A stretch of 64,000 bases of DNA from Nocardia macrotermitis (GTDB taxonomy: Bacteria; Actinomycetota; Actinomycetes; Mycobacteriales; Mycobacteriaceae). The stretch spans positions 62,001 through 126,000 of the forward strand of contig NZ_WEGK01000001.1 in the NCBI RefSeq assembly GCF_009604405.1, given 5' to 3'. This document shows positions 61,641 through 64,000 of the stretch, piece after piece. The position numbers were made by a program, and so were the translations under genes. The notes below the pieces were generated by a model. It did no database searches. It was given only the letters and a program-made list of their open reading frames with translations, and was not told the DNA's origin. The first letter of the stretch is position 1, and each line of letters starts with the position of its first letter.

Positions 61641-62618
61641 TTATTCGACCAGTTTCTGACTCTTCAACCAGTCGTAGGCGACATCCGAGGGATCCTGCCC
61701 CTCGATGTCGACGCGTCCGTTGAGCTCCTGCATCAGATCGTTGGTCAGGCGTTCGGAGATCGCGGCCAGCAGTGGCCGCAGCTGCGGGTAGCGATCCAGG
61801 ACTACTCCGCGGACCACGGCGGTGCCGCTGTAGGGGAGGAAGAACTTCCGGTCGTCGTCCAGCACAACGAGTTTCAGGTTCTTGACCCGGCCGTCGGTGG
61901 TGTAGATCATGCCGAAGTTGCACGGCGCGCTCTTGGCGGTCGCGGTGTAGACGACACCGGCGTCCATGCGGGTCACATTGCCGGACGGGACGCCGTTGGG
62001 GGTGTTGTAGGGGATGCCGTATTTCTGCAGCATCGGGATGAAACCGTCGGAGCGACTGAAGAATTCGTCGTCGACGCAGAAGGTGCGGTCCGCGACGGGG
62101 AGTGCGGCGACATCGGACAGCGACTTCACGCGCAGCCGTTGCGCGGTGGGCGCGGAGGCGCCGAAAGCGTAGGTGTCGTTGAAGTTCGCGGGTGACAACC
62201 ATTCCAGGTCGTAGTCCTGCTTCTCGATATCGTGCACCCGCTGCCACAGTTCGTGCGGATCGGAGATCGTCTCGGTCTTGTTGTGGTAGTTCACCCATCC
62301 GGTGCCGGTGTACTCCCACAGCACGTCGGCGTCGCCGTTGAGCTGGGCCTGTCGCGAGGAGGCCGAACCGGGTGCGCCGGTCAGATCGGTGACGTGCGCG
62401 CCCGCCGCGGCCAGATACGTCGCGGTGATCTTGCCCAGCAGCACGCCCTCGGTGAAACTCTTCGAGGTCACCACGATCTTCGCCCCGGCCAGCGGCTGCG
62501 CCCCGCCCGGCAGCGTGGTGTGGTGGAACGTCCCCGAGGAGCTGACCAGACCGCAGCCCGTCAGCACCGAAAGACTCACCGCCACAACGGATATCAGCGT
62601 CAGCAACCGTGCTCTCAT
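61641..62618 (-). CDS. Osmoprotectant ABC transporter substrate-binding lipoprotein
   Basis: 325 aa from ATG 62618, overlapping the permease stop (ATGA). The signal peptide ends LTGC with Cys22 lipidated. The mature part matches ProX/OpuCC: KIVVTSKSFTEGVLLGKIT, ADVLWEYTGTGWVNY and RMDAGVVYTATAKSA. This type binds glycine betaine, choline or related compounds. Last gene of the three-gene minus-strand set. Confidence 0.9.
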   Translation of the reverse strand: MRARLLTLISVVAVSLSVLTGCGLVSSSGTFHHTTLPGGAQPLAGAKIVVTSKSFTEGVLLGKITATYLAAAGAHVTDLTGAPGSASSRQAQLNGDADVLWEYTGTGWVNYHNKTETISDPHELWQRVHDIEKQDYDLEWLSPANFNDTYAFGASAPTAQRLRVKSLSDVAALPVADRTFCVDDEFFSRSDGFIPMLQKYGIPYNTPNGVPSGNVTRMDAGVVYTATAKSAPCNFGMIYTTDGRVKNLKLVVLDDDRKFFLPYSGTAVVRGVVLDRYPQLRPLLAAISERLTNDLMQELNGRVDIEGQDPSDVAYDWLKSQKLVE

Positions 62619-63352
62619 GACACCCCCCGCGGTGTCGCGGCCAGTTCGACCAATCTGCCCAGCCAATCGATGATCAGAGCCAGCAGGCCCACCAGGATCG
62701 CGCCCGAGACGAGCAGTTTCGGCAGGAACAGCGTCACTCCGGTGGTGATCAGCGTGCCCAAGCTCGTCGCGCCGATGAACGTACTCAACGTCGCGGTGCC
62801 CACCAGGATCACCAGCGCGGTCCGCACACCGTTCAGGATCACCGGCACCGCCAAGGGCAACTCCACCTGGAAAAGCGTTCGGGCCGAAGAGAATCCGATC
62901 CCGCGCGACGCCTCGATGGTGCGCTGATCCACCTGCCGCAGCCCGACGATCGTATTCTGCAGGATCGGCAGGATCGCGTACACGACCAGACCGACGATCG
63001 CGGTCCGGAATCCGGTGCCCAGCCAGAACGTGAACAGCACCAGCAGCCCGACAGCGGGTGCGGCCTGGCCGATATTGGCGATATTCACCACGAGCGGTTC
63101 GAAGCGTTTGGCCGCGGGCCGGGTCAGCAGGATCCCCAGCGGAATCGCCACGACCACCACGATCAACGTCGCCACCACGGTCAGTTTGATATGGCTCAGA
63201 ATGGTCGTCTGCAGATTGGACCAGCCCAGCGAAGCCTGCTCGGTCTCGGTCAACGTCGTGGACCGGTACCAGAGGAAATAGCCGATACCGATGACCAGGA
63301 TGATGATCGGCTCGAACCACACGTCCAGCGGGATGCGGCGCAACCGGTTCAT
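62615..63352 (-). CDS. Osmoprotectant ABC transporter permease
   Basis: 245 aa, about six membrane helices. ATG 63352 overlaps the ATPase stop (ATGA); an upstream in-frame stretch to 63727 lies inside the ATPase gene and is not real. The EAA-like loop is RTIEASRGIGFSSARTLFQV, and the family is OpuCB/ProW with NIGQAAPAVGLLVLFTFW. It passes the osmolyte through the membrane. Confidence 0.9.
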   Translation of the reverse strand: MNRLRRIPLDVWFEPIIILVIGIGYFLWYRSTTLTETEQASLGWSNLQTTILSHIKLTVVATLIVVVVAIPLGILLTRPAAKRFEPLVVNIANIGQAAPAVGLLVLFTFWLGTGFRTAIVGLVVYAILPILQNTIVGLRQVDQRTIEASRGIGFSSARTLFQVELPLAVPVILNGVRTALVILVGTATLSTFIGATSLGTLITTGVTLFLPKLLVSGAILVGLLALIIDWLGRLVELAATPRGVS

Positions 63353-64000
63353 GACACCTCCGCCTGCGCTCCCGGCTCGCCCTGGGAAGTTCCCGGCTCG
63401 TCGCCGGGTGTTCCCGGCTCGTCCTCGGCGGCCACCACCGGCGTCGGCGCGGGATCGGTGCCGTCCACATACGTTTCGTACGACAACTCCGGCTCCTCGG
63501 ACCGGACGTCGGCGAGTTTGGTCTGAATCGTTTCGGTCACCGACCCGATACTCAGCGACCCGACCACCGCGCCGCGCCCGTCGGTCACCAGCGCCGCGCC
63601 CTGGCTGGCCGCGAGCATGGCGTCGAGCGCGTCGTTGAGTGTGGAGGACCGCGCGATCACCGGCAGCCGCCGATCCAGATAGTCCGACACCTCCGGCTTG
63701 CTGCCGACCTCGTCGAGCGTCGGCCACGACCGCGGCCGCCCGGCCTCGTCCACCACGACCACCCAGCTCTGTCCGGCCGCCTTCGCCCGATCGATCACCG
63801 TCCGCGAGGGCTCACCGATCCGCGCGGTGACCACCGCATCGCATTCGACATCGCGCACCCGCTGCACCGTCAGATAGGCCAGTTTCGCCCCGGACCCGAC
63901 GAATTCCTGCACGAACGGCGTCGCGGGACTCGTGAGAATCTCCTCCGGCCGCGCGTACTGCTCGATATGCCCGCCCTCGGACAGGATGAGCACCTTGTCG
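63349..64000 (-). CDS. Partial osmoprotectant ABC transporter ATPase, C-terminal part
   Basis: The last 217 or so codons of an ABC ATPase run off the right edge. The visible start DKVLILSEGGHIEQYARPEE is the region after the H-loop. Two CBS-like units follow (RLPVIARSSTLNDALDAML and GRGAVVGSLSIGSV), as in OpuCA/ProV, which sense ionic strength. The end is acidic and Pro-rich. Walker motifs lie outside the window. Confidence 0.88.
   Translation of the reverse strand, partial: DKVLILSEGGHIEQYARPEEILTSPATPFVQEFVGSGAKLAYLTVQRVRDVECDAVVTARIGEPSRTVIDRAKAAGQSWVVVVDEAGRPRSWPTLDEVGSKPEVSDYLDRRLPVIARSSTLNDALDAMLAASQGAALVTDGRGAVVGSLSIGSVTETIQTKLADVRSEEPELSYETYVDGTDPAPTPVVAAEDEPGTPGDEPGTSQGEPGAQAEVS

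Overview
The window is high-GC, densely coded DNA from an actinobacterium, most likely a Nocardia or close relative in the Mycobacteriales. The main evidence is a six-gene mce operon, an NmtR/CtpJ nickel-cobalt pair that closely resembles the M. tuberculosis one, many TetR regulators, F420-type luciferase-like oxidoreductases and several P450s. No rRNA, tRNA, CRISPR array, transposase or phage gene was seen.

Layout. 1-10.2 kb: a minus-strand cluster running P450, SDR, [3Fe-4S] ferredoxin, mceA to mceF and a partial Mce-associated protein, with a TetR gene and a phased operator array in front. No YrbE permease genes are present at the usual position. 10.5-14 kb: a methyltransferase, a SalK-like protein, a hotdog thioesterase and small unknowns. 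14-17.4 kb: an AprA/AprB-like flavoprotein-ferredoxin pair divergent from an SsuD-like sulfonate monooxygenase. 17.4-24.3 kb: CtpJ/NmtR with a palindromic operator, PrpB, a large STAND regulator and a Bcp peroxiredoxin. 24.3-33.9 kb: an atypical P450, a phosphotransferase, and a GntR-controlled operon of two PuuE-like deacetylases, an MFS transporter, a GAF protein and an NCS1 permease, probably for uptake and ring opening of a cyclic amide or imide. 34-40 kb: SDR, NTF2-like, two LLM oxidoreductases, a KOW-like mini protein, a FUSC transporter and a 26-bp tandem repeat. 40-46 kb: AraC/quinone oxidoreductase, a small membrane protein, a double DUF1003-RyR-like fusion, WYL/DinB and a VOC protein. 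46-51.5 kb: a sulfonate/taurine-type ABC transporter, an arylsulfotransferase-like protein and a LacI regulator with twin operators. 51.8-54.8 kb: a second atypical P450, a NUDIX protein and an unknown. 55-61.5 kb: a TetR-led cluster with a NorD/NorQ-type VWA/AAA+ pair, two mini membrane proteins (32 and 39 aa), a polytopic 241-aa protein and a bitopic 144-aa protein, then a phosphotransferase and a TetR. 61.6-64 kb: an osmoprotectant-type ABC transporter, cut by the right edge.

The strongest candidate for an undescribed system is 55.0-59.5 kb. A NorQ/NorD metallochaperone pair sits tightly among small membrane proteins with no NorB, NorC, Rubisco or CO dehydrogenase present, which suggests an unrecognised membrane metalloenzyme. 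Next in interest are the permease-less mce operon joined to a P450 system, the two P450s without an ExxR motif, and the DUF1003-DUF1003-RyR fusion. Functions are inferred from motifs and context only; no database search was run.
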